Shown here in pieces: positions 1-29,520 of a stretch of 64,000 nucleotides of DNA. The position numbers and the translations under genes are program-made. The notes under the pieces are model-generated. The model was not told the origin of the DNA. It saw nothing but the letters and a program-made list of their open reading frames with translations, and did no database searches. Source of the DNA: Nematostella vectensis (Eukaryota; Cnidaria; Anthozoa; Actiniaria; Edwardsiidae); the NCBI RefSeq assembly GCF_932526225.1, contig NC_064043.1, forward strand, positions 6,625,501 through 6,689,500, read 5' to 3'. The stretch's first letter is position 1. Every line of letters starts with the position of its first letter.

Positions 1-1075
1 TTTTAACGGTTTACAATTATTTTTATATTTGTGCGGTTAGTTCTGGACCAGAAAATAAAAATACTCACAAGCGCTCGCGCACATTAATTTATTTCGTAGC
101 TTCACATAACATTTCTAGTTCACGGCCGCATACATACTATGAATAGCCGTGATTTTTTCATAAAAATAAATGAATAATTTCTATAAATACCATTCACACA
201 GATGGTGCGAAATTGTGGAGGTCCCTATTTGGTCACGAATCTGTTGCATTGTCCATCTTTCCAATTTCCTTATACTTGTCCGTAAGAACCAGATCTTTCT
301 AATGGGGGGAAGGCGTGGGGCTGCTACTGAGGGTGGGTGGGTAGGGGGACTGGGATATCACTTGTACCCTTAGCACTCCGCAAAATTGTCGCAGAAGGAC
401 CTTAGCGATCTCTGTACTGACAGAATCCAAGCACTTGTAAATTTGATTTTCAAAGATACAAGGCCGTATTTTTGGGAACTCTCTTGTTGTTCCTTATGGA
501 ACAGGTTGAATTGTTGTTTATTCCGGCGGTGCGTCCCGGGCAGCAAATTGTCCACGCGCATCTCCCACATAACACATTCCGAACAATAACAACACGTTTA
601 TGAACTAGGACAAAAACAACCAGCTGTCAAGAACAGAAGAGCCTCGAGAAATATTCTATAAAAAGGTAGTTTCAATTCCCGATCCGCTTTCTTATTCTAG
701 TGTAGCTCTCCTTCTTGATTTAGGAAAGGTAAATTAATATTTAAACCTGCTTGAAGCATTGGCCTGGTAAGCGATGGCATCTTTTGTTAAAGTCGACGTG
801 ACAGGTCATACACATGCCAGTGTCAAGATGAAGGATGATTAATACATAATACACCACAACTACCAATCTTATATACTAATCAATTCGAAATTAAACAAAT
901 GCGCGTGTACAATTTGCTGCACCCAAAAAGCCCCCCAAGAAGCAGCCCGCGATAAGCACATTCCCCCGGACCGGCCGGCAAGCGTCCCTGCCTCTCCCCC
1001 GGTGTCGAAAGGGCGTCTCGCCCTGGGAGCGGCATCTTGGGCGATGGGTGTCCTTGGTGTTGCCTTTAGCAAGCC
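1..1075. other. ABCE1 3' flank, no gene seen
   Basis: This stretch lies downstream of the ABCE1 stop codon on the minus strand. It presumably holds the 3' UTR and intergenic DNA, but I see no AATAAA on the minus strand close to the stop. A pair of about 24-bp inverted segments (near 540-565 and 898-922, sharing the core AGCAAATTGT.CACGCGCAT) hints at a small degenerate inverted-repeat element. Positions 940-1060 are unusually GC-rich. Short open frames here have no recognisable protein content. Confidence 0.5.
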
Positions 1076-19635
<18,560 letters not shown>

Positions 19636-20012
19636 CTTATTGGGACGAAAATAGTGATCGACCGTGCTAAAGGATCGAGAGAAAACCGGAAGATTCAAGA
19701 TGGCGGACGCAAACCATGTGCCACTACCGGATGCGCGCGCAGCATAAGTAAAGATGGCGGGAAAAGGGTATTTAAATTTCTCTTTTCTTTTCTCCTTTTA
19801 CTTTTCACATAAGAAAACTTAATCAGACTGGAATACGATGAAATACCTTTATAGACGAAAAACTTCTTACCGTAATTTGAAGAAGAAAAACAAAGATTGA
19901 AGCTGATACCAGGATATTGCGCAATGTAGCTGCAAAAATCACTTCCGGTAGTGCCAGGCTTCCGTCTCATTATGTGTAAATCGTGTAAATCATGTAAATC
20001 CGTAAATTCAAT
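19636..20012. promoter_or_regulatory. Shared divergent promoter, ABCE1 / mTERF
   Basis: Only 377 bp separate the two start codons. The interval contains AAGATGGCGG at about 19697-19706 and again at about 19750-19759. The mTERF start codon itself lies in ATGGCGGC (20013). This matches the YY1-type AAGATGGCGGC element typical of TATA-less promoters of ribosomal and mitochondrial genes. No TATA box is evident. The assignment is inference from sequence and gene arrangement. Confidence 0.6.
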
Positions 20013-21563
20013 ATGGCGGCAACTTGGAGGTTTAGTAAGTTGCTTTTGCAGGTCAGAAAACCCGCAATTTTCTTAACTTCCCGGCAAAAAACCCTGTCAG
20101 AGTTACGCTTCAAGGCCTTGAATCACTCATTCAAAGCGCATTTCTCTTCATTGACTGACGATCAAGGTAAAAACACCTTAGACAACGCAAACAAATATTC
20201 GCCGTCTTCATCGGAAATGCTGATAGATTATGTCACCCAACTAGAAGAAAATCAAGAGAATGCAGATTGCGCTAAGGGTTTTTCAAATGATAGATCAAGG
20301 CTATTACATAAAAAAAAGCTTTCTTCTATTTTTCAGTCGGGTAGACCTCATATTCTTGGTTTCTCTTTGGAGGAATTAAAATCCAGAATCGAGATCTTGG
20401 AGGCATCAGGAATAAATGGACAAGATTCGCTGAACATTGCCACCGCAATTCCATCTCACCTTGACTTCAGTGCTCACAGTTTTAAAGATATAATAGAGAT
20501 CTTAAAAGATTTAAATTGTAATGTGGCTGAGATTGTCATAAAAGCCCCCTTTATCTTTGGCATGGATTCTGAAAGATTGTTGAATAATGTGAACAGACTA
20601 AGGGAAGTTGGTATAATGTCTCAAGTCATTGGTCAAGCTATCACTCATAATGCAGTCATTGCCGTCTACCCCTTAACTGACAATGCTGTTGATGTGCTCA
20701 GGGTTTTATTAACATCTTGTGAGTTCGAGGACGGGGTTCTTGAATTTGTTAATGAAAATCGACACATGAGCAAGGAGGAATTCCAATTGAGGCTACTTAT
20801 ACAGCCAGTGGATGAAACAAGAGAGCAGGCTGTCTTAGGGGAAAACTTCCAAGATCTTGCACGCTTTTTACGAGAACTCCAAATCTCACCATGTCTTATG
20901 GTTCTGAATTACCCATCATTCTTCAGTGCTGATATCCAAAAGTTGAATGATGCTTTGATGTTTTTCACTAGTAGGCCCCTACTTTTTGAGACGGAAATGA
21001 TTCAGAAATTGATGGTGACAAGGACCGATGTGTTTGTCAACTTTGACAGGGAGGTTTACCAACAGAGGGTTGAGCTTTTGAAGGGTGTGCTAAAAACTCC
21101 TCGTCAATTGTACATGTTACTTCAGAAGTACTTCTTTTTCAGAGGAGACATGAACTTAGAAAAAAATATCAAGATATTGCAGAGTCATGGTTTTGAAAGT
21201 GACCACATGGCAAAAATTTTAACAACCAAAGACTTCTTTACTAACCAAGAAGATAAATTGGACAATAAACTCCAACTTCTCCTTAGTTTAGATTCTGTTG
21301 ACCATGATGCCATTGCCAATTCTTCATTCTCTCTGTCAAAACCAATGGAGTTTCTTAGTCATAGAATTGAGTTTGTGAAGTCTATGAAGCCAGAAATGTT
21401 GAATAATACAAATCTTGACATCTTATTTGGGACGGATGATGATGAGTTTGTTCATAGATGTCAAAGCAGCTTAGACAAGTATTTGAAGAATGCAAACCCT
21501 GTGATATTAATGAAGACAAAAAAGAGAGGTCCTAGGGCAAAGAAAAAAATTACAAAAGAGTAA
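20013..21563 (+). CDS. mTERF-family mitochondrial transcription/translation factor
   Basis: This is a single-exon frame of 516 residues. The first about 40 residues are basic, rich in Arg, Ser, Leu and Lys, and lack acids, as in a mitochondrial presequence. From about residue 110 the protein shows repeated helical modules of about 35 residues with the mTERF-type pattern (LGFSLEELKSRIEILEASGI; LNCNVAEIVIKAPFIFGMD; SPCLMVLNYPSFFS). mTERF proteins bind mitochondrial DNA or rRNA through a solenoid of such repeats; which subgroup (mTERF1-4) applies is not clear from reading. The tail is strongly basic (KKTKKRGPRAKKK). The start codon lies in ATGGCGGC. It is head-to-head with ABCE1. Polyadenylation signals AATAAA occur at 21659 and 21732. 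Confidence 0.85.
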   Translation: MAATWRFSKLLLQVRKPAIFLTSRQKTLSELRFKALNHSFKAHFSSLTDDQGKNTLDNANKYSPSSSEMLIDYVTQLEENQENADCAKGFSNDRSRLLHKKKLSSIFQSGRPHILGFSLEELKSRIEILEASGINGQDSLNIATAIPSHLDFSAHSFKDIIEILKDLNCNVAEIVIKAPFIFGMDSERLLNNVNRLREVGIMSQVIGQAITHNAVIAVYPLTDNAVDVLRVLLTSCEFEDGVLEFVNENRHMSKEEFQLRLLIQPVDETREQAVLGENFQDLARFLRELQISPCLMVLNYPSFFSADIQKLNDALMFFTSRPLLFETEMIQKLMVTRTDVFVNFDREVYQQRVELLKGVLKTPRQLYMLLQKYFFFRGDMNLEKNIKILQSHGFESDHMAKILTTKDFFTNQEDKLDNKLQLLLSLDSVDHDAIANSSFSLSKPMEFLSHRIEFVKSMKPEMLNNTNLDILFGTDDDEFVHRCQSSLDKYLKNANPVILMKTKKRGPRAKKKITKE

Positions 21564-22698
21564 TGGATCATGAGTGGGTTATCAAATTTGCACATTTCTA
21601 AATTAAATTAAACCAAATGCAATCTAAATGCAATTAAACTTTATTCCAAATGCAATAGAATAAATAGACATTGTTTTAATCTGGAAGTTTAATGCTGTAT
21701 GTATGTAGTTTGTCAAAAGAGATAAGCATTCAATAAATACTATTTTACTAGTCACATCATGTAGTCATGCAATGTATCCAACAGTAGTTTTGCCAGAAAA
21801 TATTTAAAAGTAATATATCAAATAAAATGCCTCGGCTATGCAGCAGGAGTGTGGCCAGGGGGTTGGCCTAGGCCCCCCTTTTAGCAGCCAAAAATAAAGT
21901 AACTGTATGAGACATCTAAAATACAGGAAAAAATGCCTCGAAAGTCCTATTAATAATCCTGGCCATGCCTCTGTGCAGTCATCTTAAGAGGCTATATATA
22001 TGTATCAAGAGAAATTATGACTTGATAAGAGAAAGAGTTTAACTCATTAATTAAAAAAATAAATTCTGAATGTGCAGTGTAAACTTTGTGCATCTTCATG
22101 ATTTGCCCTAGTTTCCCCCTTACATATACATCTAGCCAGCCTTAGCTATTTCTTGTCATTACCTGTTACACTGCCTCTGCAAGTGAACCCTTTACCCTGG
22201 ATGGGAGGAGGTGGGAGGGGTTAAACACTTTAGTCCCCTCCCTAGACTTCGCCAAGACAAAAGCTGTGTGGGGCCTATTTGTTTTAAACTGCTTTATTGT
22301 CATACATTCGTACGAAGACAGCATTTATGCGTTCTCCTGTTCCACTGAAATATTATTTGTCTAGCCAGAATCATATCCTATTTTTTTTTTTGTCCGTATT
22401 AAGCGGACTGCCCTAAAAGACGTCAAAAAATGCTTTTTAAACACATTAAACTCATGCTACAACAACACAACATGCTTCATATTGAAATTTGATCTTTAAA
22501 ACTCGTGTATAAAGTAACATTTTGATAAAGTACTTCTGCGAACTAGTGACATTTTCCGGTTATTTCTTTATTACTCAAATTCGTAGCAATATTTTTATAA
22601 ACAACAACAACAACAAAACAGGATAACTACTCCTTTCCTCAATCGTCCGTCCGTAGAGCGGGGTTCCAATTACCCTCAATCTATTTTTAAACGATCAG
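21564..22698. other. mTERF 3' flank with dispersed repeat R3
   Basis: AATAAA occurs at 21659-21664 and 21732-21737 and probably ends the mTERF transcript. About 21843-21970 is a copy of a dispersed repeat (TAGCAGCCAAAAATA, then TCTAAAATACAGGA.AAAATGCCT) also present at 44272-44415. No gene is seen in the rest. Confidence 0.6.
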
Positions 22699-23660
22699 TT
22701 AACACATTGACCCCTCAACCGGCCTGTACCGGCTTTGGGAATTACCCACAACCCAAAAAATTCATAAATGCAAAATAAACACAACAAGATGAAGATACTC
22801 AGGCATCAGTCTAAGGGATAAATGGTCTTGAAGATATGCATCCAACCAAGGTGTTGGCAACTACTCTTAAGCCAAATAATAGCACAGGTTCTTTGACAAA
22901 TTTCAAATCGAACAAGGAAATAAAAGCAGAATCACCCCTCTCAATAAAACGCTCAAAATACCACACAAGGGAGAGAGATCAGCAAACACAGCTCTAGACA
23001 CAAATAGATACCTTTATTCTGATCCTCCAGGTTCATTTCCATGGCCTCAAAACACAATGTCCACTCCTTGAAGGCTTGTAAAACCACGAAGATGCCTTTA
23101 AGGATTGCAAAGCATTCTGGGAGATCCAGGGAAAAATTCACGAGGGGAGGGCCAGTCAACACTCCTCTCCCCAAATTCAGATGGTCTTTTCACCCCGAAG
23201 CCAAACAAATCAATTCCAGGTCATACAGACCCAGAATAGCAGTGTAAACAATTTTGGAATCAATTTGGTTTCAGAAAAGACAGCATTTAGGAGAGCTGTG
23301 GTGATTCATTAGAAAATTATTTTCTCATCCAGGCAAAGCCAAACAAGAAAAAATCACCATGAATCCACCTTTGCTTGCAAATATCTATAAGCAAAGCACT
23401 CAATCATGCCCCAAAAGACTTCATGGTGTCCTGAGACACTCTCCTAATATGCTCATAGCTGTTTTTTTTTATAAAAAATACAAGCAACCATCAACGACGA
23501 GGGATTAAAACTGGGGACCGCAAAGCACTGTTGGAAAGCTTGGATACCGCTGACTAGGTGCAACTGTGTTTGACTTTGACGGGCTGTATAAAACCCAGAA
23601 TATGGGGGAGGTATCTGTTTTCAGTCTGTTTTTTGTACATTCAGCTCAAAAATAGCCAGG
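22699..23660. mobile_element. TTAA-bounded MITE copy B, uninterrupted
   Basis: It begins TTAACACATTGACCCCTCAACC and runs to GACTCC/GGGGTC-like sequence near 23660. It is the inverse of the broken copy in ABCE1 intron 4 (8436-17322) and serves as the reference for reconstructing the nested insertions there. The far end is obscured by an adjoining foldback element whose terminus also reads CAGGGGGTC. There is no coding capacity. Confidence 0.75.
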
Positions 23661-24447
23661 GGGTCGTTTCTCAAAAGTTCCGATAAACCCGGAAACCCGG
23701 AAAGTCACCCGGTAAGCCCCCGATAAACTTTACGGGTGTTTCTCAAAACGCTCGTTATTGTCGGGCCCGGAAAAAACCCGGTAACTCGCTCGGTAACTTA
23801 CGGGAGCTCAAGAGCTCCCGTTAACTTACCGGGAATTTCTTTTAATGCGATAATTGATACCCAAAACGATGTTTTTCCTTAATATTTTCAGCTGAATTTA
23901 TAGATCAACTATTCATCTAGAATTGGCCAAGTTGAACTGTCCAATTTGGTGCTTTTTTTCCGGGAAAACCATATCACTGCCCGGAAAGAAGTTGGCCAAT
24001 CACAGCTTACATCATTTTAAGGGATTCCCTACCAGCCAATCAGGTTTCTTTTCTATCAAATGATTTTGACATTTAGCTGTCACCGTGCGCCTAAAAAAAA
24101 TGTAAACAACTTTGCAAAGGTATTGGAAGTTTGCTACAAAATGAGACTTTATCTACTTGTTCATTGTCTTTTTTTCGAAAAGTGCCGATGCCAAAGCAGT
24201 GTTTGGGGTACCAGTTGTCTACAGACATCGACAAATCTACGATTTTTATTGATATTCAATACTCATTTAGCCAATCTTTTCATTAACTCTGAAAATTATA
24301 ATTTGCTTATCGGGAACCCGTAAATAACCGGGACGCTACCGCTAGCTTTGAGAAACGCTCTTCCTCGCCCGGAAAAGTATCCCGAAAACTCTCCCGGTAC
24401 CCTAACGGGCCCGGATATTACCGGAAGTTTTGAGAAACGACCCCCTG
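23657..24447. mobile_element. 0.8-kb MITE with 26-bp terminal inverted repeats
   Basis: The left end reads CAGGGGGTCGTTTCTCAAAA, continuing GTTCCG, and the right end is its exact reverse complement apart from one internal base. Between them GC-rich CCCGG-containing subterminal blocks are also inverted (23690-23830 and 24300-24420). No transposase frame was found, and the CAGGG start would suit a hAT-like origin. A target duplication could not be fixed. Confidence 0.8.
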
Positions 24448-25402
24448 GACAGAATTGGTACTGGTGCACGAATAGTAAAATAGGGTGAACTGGCCAATAA
24501 TAAAATAGGGTGAACTGGCCTAGGTGTAAAAATGCTATTTGGCGAAACAATCAATGCTTCGAAATTACTGTTTGGAATTTGGGAGGATTTTATTCCACTT
24601 TGAAAACGAGTAGACATTAACAACCGTATGGCTCTATGTTTTTCTTGACCCCTTGTAATGCGTCATATCTACAAAAATTACGTCATATCTATTGTCAAAA
24701 CGAAGGTTCCATGGCGACAGTGATGCCAGTTAATGGAAATTAAACCATAACCGCAATTTTGGTTACAAATTTGTAAAAACATTTTGAATAAAGATGTTTT
24801 GTTGTTGTTCAAAAATTGTTATGTTTTTTTTAACAATTTACTATGTTCTCGAGCGTCAATTGTATAACAGAACAGCATTACTACATGCTTTTGAATTGGT
24901 CTCGTGCGCGATTTTGAGAGACGCTGTGTAATAATGTAAGTCATACTTTGACGTGTTATCTATTGAGTGACGGACGTCCCAGCAGCTATATATAAATATA
25001 TTCAGCTTAATGCTGTTGTTCAGGAATGTTTTAAGGAGTTCCACTACTGCTGCTTATTCCAGGTAATCTCATAGAAAAAAAGGTTCACTTTATTTTTTAT
25101 TTACTGGGGTACACATAACATTTAAGCTTCATTTCAGCTGGAAATGTAAAGTTCAAAATTGATTCCATAAAGTTCAATTCTTCAACTACATCTAGATAAA
25201 CACACATCGTTGACCTTATAACCAGTTTCTAGGATCCGTGCATTCAAAAGAAAAAAAGGAATGGAGCCCCGGAATTTCTTCTGTAAGGGAAGTATGATTT
25301 GGTTGATTTGTTTCCCGCTAACATTTGTAGACCAACCAGGCCCGTACCCAGGATTTTTCTTGTGGGGGGGGGGGGGGGCGGAGTGGGTTCTATGATAAAA
25401 TA

Positions 25403-25444
<42 letters not shown>

Positions 25445-26050
25445 CGATAAAAATCTGACCACCCCCGAAAAAACAAAAAGGGATTTTTTTTATGCCTTTT
25501 CAGTATCTCCACGGGACGTTAATTGTCGGATTTGGCTACATACCAGAGTGATGTCGCTTATCAAGCGAGGATTTTGAGCGGGGCCACACCAGTTTTTGTA
25601 TTCAAGAACAGCGCATGCTTGAACGTCGGTCTCAAAATGTTTGTAGTTTAGAATTTGGCAGTTGGCAGTGGGAGGGGCGGGGGTGGGGGGAGAGCACGCA
25701 GCTGTGAAACACGTTTGGGAGAGGGAGGGGAGCGCACGGTTGAAAATCACGAGTTGAGGGGAGGGGAGCGCACGGTTGAAAATCACGTGTTGAGTTGAAT
25801 GAAGATATGACTGATGTAGTAAATGTGCATGTTTTTAACCACAGATTTCCAAACTTTTCTATTCACCATGGAAAGGCTTAATGACGGAAGAAAAAGTGTA
25901 CCGGTCAGGATGGACAAACATCATCCTTGAGCGTGAGACGCAGCGGTCACATCACTCGAAGCATGGAGCCCATAACAATACAACCGAGCAACTTGTTGAC
26001 CAGCTTTAGACTGGGAACAGAGCCACCGCTGGTGGCTCTAGAGGTCCTAG
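24448..26050. other. Repeat-rich intergenic stretch
   Basis: The stretch contains two short GAACTGGCC-type direct repeats (24483-24520), a guanine run near 25366-25378, a (TCTG)n microsatellite, a copy of dispersed repeat R2 (about 25336-25580, matched at 60294-60620), and two copies of a GCGCACGGTTGAAAATCACG block (25731 and 25768 regions). A short frame at 25011-25062 resembling a mitochondrial presequence is described as a finding. No gene is confirmed. Confidence 0.5.
25403..25444. repeat. (TCTG)n microsatellite
   Basis: About ten perfect tetranucleotide units lie inside dispersed repeat R2. The other copy of R2 near 60.3 kb lacks this expansion, so the array arose after the copies diverged. 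Confidence 0.95.
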
Positions 26051-26548
26051 CCCCTAGAGGTCCTCGACGTATTTCCGACAGCTCTCCGCATCCTTAAAAA
26101 GCGAGACGATGCTAACTCCACCTCTCTCGCCAGCAAAACCTTGGCAAAACTCTTGGATGCAACTGACATCGGAAAACTTCACACTCTGGAACCCGAGCAG
26201 CCGATTGAGTTCCGATTTGACTTTGTGGATACTAACAAGCCCATTACGGAAATTTCCCGAGCAGCCGAAGAGCAGCAAAAAAGGGACAGTTGCGATCGGT
26301 TCATTGATGTGTGTACCTGTATGTGCTGCGTGCAGGCGCTGTTCTACCACTGTACCAAGGACAATGAAAACGAGGCTTGGGTTGATGATCCTTGTAGTGC
26401 CCAGTCTCTTGGTTATCAATGCGTGACACGGTGGAGCTGTCTTGCGTTACTGTCATGCTTTGTCCCTTGTTTATTGTGTTACGTGCCTTTGCCTGGCTGT
26501 CAAACAGCTGTACGGCGAGTCAAACAGCAAAGTAACACCGAAAAGTGA
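26051..26548 (+). CDS. Sprouty-domain open frame, 5' part missing or broken
   Basis: The frame is open from after a TAG at 26048 to the stop at 26546-26548, 165 residues, but has no ATG before the conserved part. Residues from about position 75 match the C-terminal cysteine-rich Sprouty/Spred domain, a membrane-directed inhibitor module of Ras-ERK signalling: CTCMCCVQALFYHCTKD, then CVTRWSCLALLSCFVPCLLC and YVPLPGCQ. The first cysteine cluster normally at the start of the domain (CGKCKC-type) and the cysteine-rich tail are absent. It may be the 3' exon of a spliced gene, with a weak acceptor candidate CCGACAG near 26080, or a decayed retrocopy. Expression data would decide; I lean to a truncated or decaying gene. 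Confidence 0.55.
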   Translation, partial: PLEVLDVFPTALRILKKRDDANSTSLASKTLAKLLDATDIGKLHTLEPEQPIEFRFDFVDTNKPITEISRAAEEQQKRDSCDRFIDVCTCMCCVQALFYHCTKDNENEAWVDDPCSAQSLGYQCVTRWSCLALLSCFVPCLLCYVPLPGCQTAVRRVKQQSNTEK

Positions 26549-26567
26549 CAGATGCGTACACAGGGGA

Positions 26568-26740
26568 GGGGTGCGCAAGGTGCGTGCGCACCCCCCTTGG
26601 CGGCCAAAAATTAGGTCATTTCTTATTATTAAGGAATCATTAAATACTATGCTTTTCCCATATGATACCTATGACTGCGCACCCCCCCCCCCCCCTCAGC
26701 AAATCCTGGGTACGCCCCCCCCTCAGCCAATCTTGGGTCT
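26568..26740 (+). repeat. Dispersed repeat family R1, copy 2
   Basis: It shares GGTGCGTGCGC, GGCGGCCAAAAA, a CATATGATACCTATGACTGCGC core and TCCTGGGTA with 47820-47960, and in reverse with 19024-19145. It is cytosine-rich and non-coding. Confidence 0.75.
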
Positions 26741-28932
26741 CCTAAGTGAGAATAAAATGCTGAAAAATAGAAAGAGGCAAATCATCACTTTTTAAAAAAG
26801 ATTACAATTTCTGATGTAGCAGTTGGAGGAGAGGTATAAGAATTTCGGGCTAGTTTTGCCGACGGTAACGTGTAACAATTCATGTAAAATATATCCTCGA
26901 TATTTGCCTCTTTATGTTGTTCATGTAGTGAAAAAATAGCATGCACTCTCAATTTTATTCTATTCTTGCATAGGGCAGTATGTCAATGGGCAGGTACAAC
27001 ACCAGAAATAGGGGTTATTTGCCGGGCGGGAGGTCCGTATCGTGAAATACTGTGACCTTCGGCCTCGGTTAGTATTTTCAAGACCGAGGTCACGGTATTT
27101 CACGATACGGACCTTAACCCGGTAAATAACTTTTTTTTTCTAGCGCCAACGAAAACATACTTTGAGCGAGCAGCGCGCGCAAAATATCGATTCTCGGACC
27201 TAGGGCAGATATTAGCCAATCAGAATGCAGGATTCCTTACTGTGACCGCTAAAAAAATGTTTGGTCTTTACCCTAGATGAGATATCCGTTGGGTCAAGGA
27301 CGCCACCTCACACAAAGCGAATTGGCTATTTTAAAAAAATATCGAACAGGAAAAAAACTCTCTGTCAAATAGTCGGTCCCTAATATCTATAATGCAAATA
27401 TTCCAAGAAAGTGACACATTATTACAGACTTGCGGAGGGGGGGGGGGGGGGTGGGGGGAAGGTCACGAAGAAAACAGCTTGCGTTTCCTGACAGATGTTG
27501 GTAAATGAAATGAATTTTAATTACACGACAAAAAGACAAGGCATCTCTTATTTCACATTTTTGTGTACTTAATTGTTACATCAAATGTGATACATTTGAT
27601 TCAAGAGAGAAGATCGTCTAAAACGTACCATACCGATAAAATGAGATGGAAATACAAGAGTTCAAAGCATTAGGTATATAGATAACAACTCATTTCAACA
27701 TGAAAAGTAAACAAGCTAAAATTGCTAACTAAAAATTGGTACCCAGGTTGTTATTTCCCGGCTGTCGGTGATATTTTTCACACATTATTGCCCATGGGGC
27801 TAATGTTGTATCTTGACACTAGACGATACGACAAACGTTGGCGGGCCTATTTTCGAAATTATTTAAATTAATTACGCTATCGAGTAGCTAATGGCCAATC
27901 CTGAGTATACAGCTTAAATGAAATGGTTGTTTTGTTGGGAGGGAATGTGATATAAGTGGAATCAAATGCTGCCTTGATCAACTCGTCAAGCCATCTCGGC
28001 AGGTGAAAAGCAGTCTATGAATAATTGAAGGTGGGAGAATATTTACATGCGAAGCAGCTCTTCGTTCGCGGCGCTCCAATCAGGCATACAGCCTCCCGTT
28101 CATCGCAATAACAGCCACTCATTACCAGACTAATACAGAAATAAAGACGATTGAGTGGGAAATTATTCAAGGTCAAAAGATACAATCTAACGTTATGGGA
28201 ATAAAATCAATAAAGCAAATATCACTGTTAAGAAGGTCACACATGATTATGTAAATCATTTAATATTTTATCTAGAAGTAAAAATGTCCAACAGATTTAT
28301 GATTTTCTAGTATTTGTTTTTGTCGGACCGAGGGATTAAAGTCGATATCAGTTTGATCTTTACATTGAAAGGTGATTTGGGTTAGTCCTTTTTGGACATT
28401 TACCGGGCCATAACGCAGTAAAAGTGCATGTTAATGCAAACCGCGAGAAATACTACGCGTAAATTAAAGTCTAGGGGAGCGCGCTTCGAGTAATTAGCGA
28501 GAAATTTCTCATAAATACGCTATATTCCGTGCTGTTAAAATTATCGATCGCTACTTTATGCCCTCCCATTCCAATTTCCTATTCCATATTAAAATTATCA
28601 ATTTTTTGACTATCTCAATTAAGCCAGCCATGCAAATATAAAGAAGTCATCACTAGATCAGAGTCTACGTTCTGGCCTTTCGTATGGTGTTTTGCTTGCT
28701 TGAAATCTTTCTTCCGAAGGCAAGTTTAGCAGTTGCGTTACAAGTTGTGATTGACTTTCAGGGAAGGATAAACTAGCAGTAAGTCGGAAGTCCGTCTTGG
28801 ATAACTGTACGCCGCAGCTAAACTTGGTAACTCCCGAACATCACCTTCACCATAACAAGACCAAGCGTTCGCATACAGTTCAAGCAGTTAAAAATTCACA
28901 ATTCTAGACGTTACTGTTGCCGTGTGCCTGAT
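26741..28932. other. Intergenic, no gene seen
   Basis: Apart from the palindrome at 27014-27130 and a guanine run at about 27437-27452, nothing coding is recognisable. It is the 3' side of the EF-hand gene, which ends at 28933 on the minus strand. Confidence 0.5.
27014..27130. mobile_element. Small palindromic (foldback) element
   Basis: Arms of about 50 bp (27014-27067 and 27084-27130) are near-perfect inverted repeats with core GTCCGTATCGTGAAATAC and TTATTTGCCGGG at the tips, separated by a loop of about 16 bp. The structure fits a compact MITE or a terminal remnant of a larger element. Confidence 0.8.
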
Positions 28933-29520
28933 TTATCTTACAGATGCAGGGTTCTCCAGTAGCTTCATAAATGACGGATAGCATTGCGCTCCTCTGATAA
29001 ACTCGGTTTGATTGATGGAACCACTTTTGTCTCCATCTAGCTTCAGAAATAATTTACTGGTGAATTTCTCCGGAGTATTTTCATCTCTTGGTAGCTTAGC
29101 AGTGACTTCTTCGCCTGCTAGTCGAAATATGGATCGCACAATTTCCAGCATTTCCTTCTTGCTTACCTCCCCACTTCCGTCGGAGTCATAGATCTCAAAT
29201 GCCCACCTCAGCTTAGTCTCTTTACTTCCTCGAGAGATTATGGAGAGACCCTGGATAAATTCATTGAAATCTATAGTGCCGTCGTTGTTTTTATCGAACG
29301 TGCGGAAAACATGGCCCGCAAAAATGGACGCATCCCCAGTCTTGTAAGATTTTGCATACATCTCACAAAATTTCGACTGGGACATTTTCCCTTTCGGACA
29401 GTTATTCTTGAAAGCAGCGAACCATTTCTGCAGCTCGTCTTCGGTAAACTCAGTAGTCTTGCGTAGTTCGAGGATTTCCTCGTCAGTTAGTTTTTTCGGC
29501 TTGCTGTTTCTCTTTCCCAT
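28933..29520 (-). CDS. Neuronal calcium sensor family EF-hand protein, single exon
   Basis: The 195-residue protein has the architecture and usual length of the NCS family (frequenin, visinin, hippocalcin types): calcium-myristoyl switch proteins that regulate channels, kinases or receptors at membranes. The N-terminus MGKRNS carries Gly2 and Ser6, an N-myristoylation signal. EF-hand 1 is degenerate, with the family-typical Cys-Pro-Lys-Gly near 41-44. EF-hands 2 to 4 have intact loops: DKNNDGTIDFNE (76-87), DSDGSGEVSKKE (112-123), DGDKSGSINQTE (162-173). The C-terminal tail differs from vertebrate NCS-1, so no orthologue name is given. It has no introns. A TATAAAT on the minus strand lies about 210 bp upstream (near 29735). 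Confidence 0.92.
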   Translation of the reverse strand: MGKRNSKPKKLTDEEILELRKTTEFTEDELQKWFAAFKNNCPKGKMSQSKFCEMYAKSYKTGDASIFAGHVFRTFDKNNDGTIDFNEFIQGLSIISRGSKETKLRWAFEIYDSDGSGEVSKKEMLEIVRSIFRLAGEEVTAKLPRDENTPEKFTSKLFLKLDGDKSGSINQTEFIRGAQCYPSFMKLLENPASVR

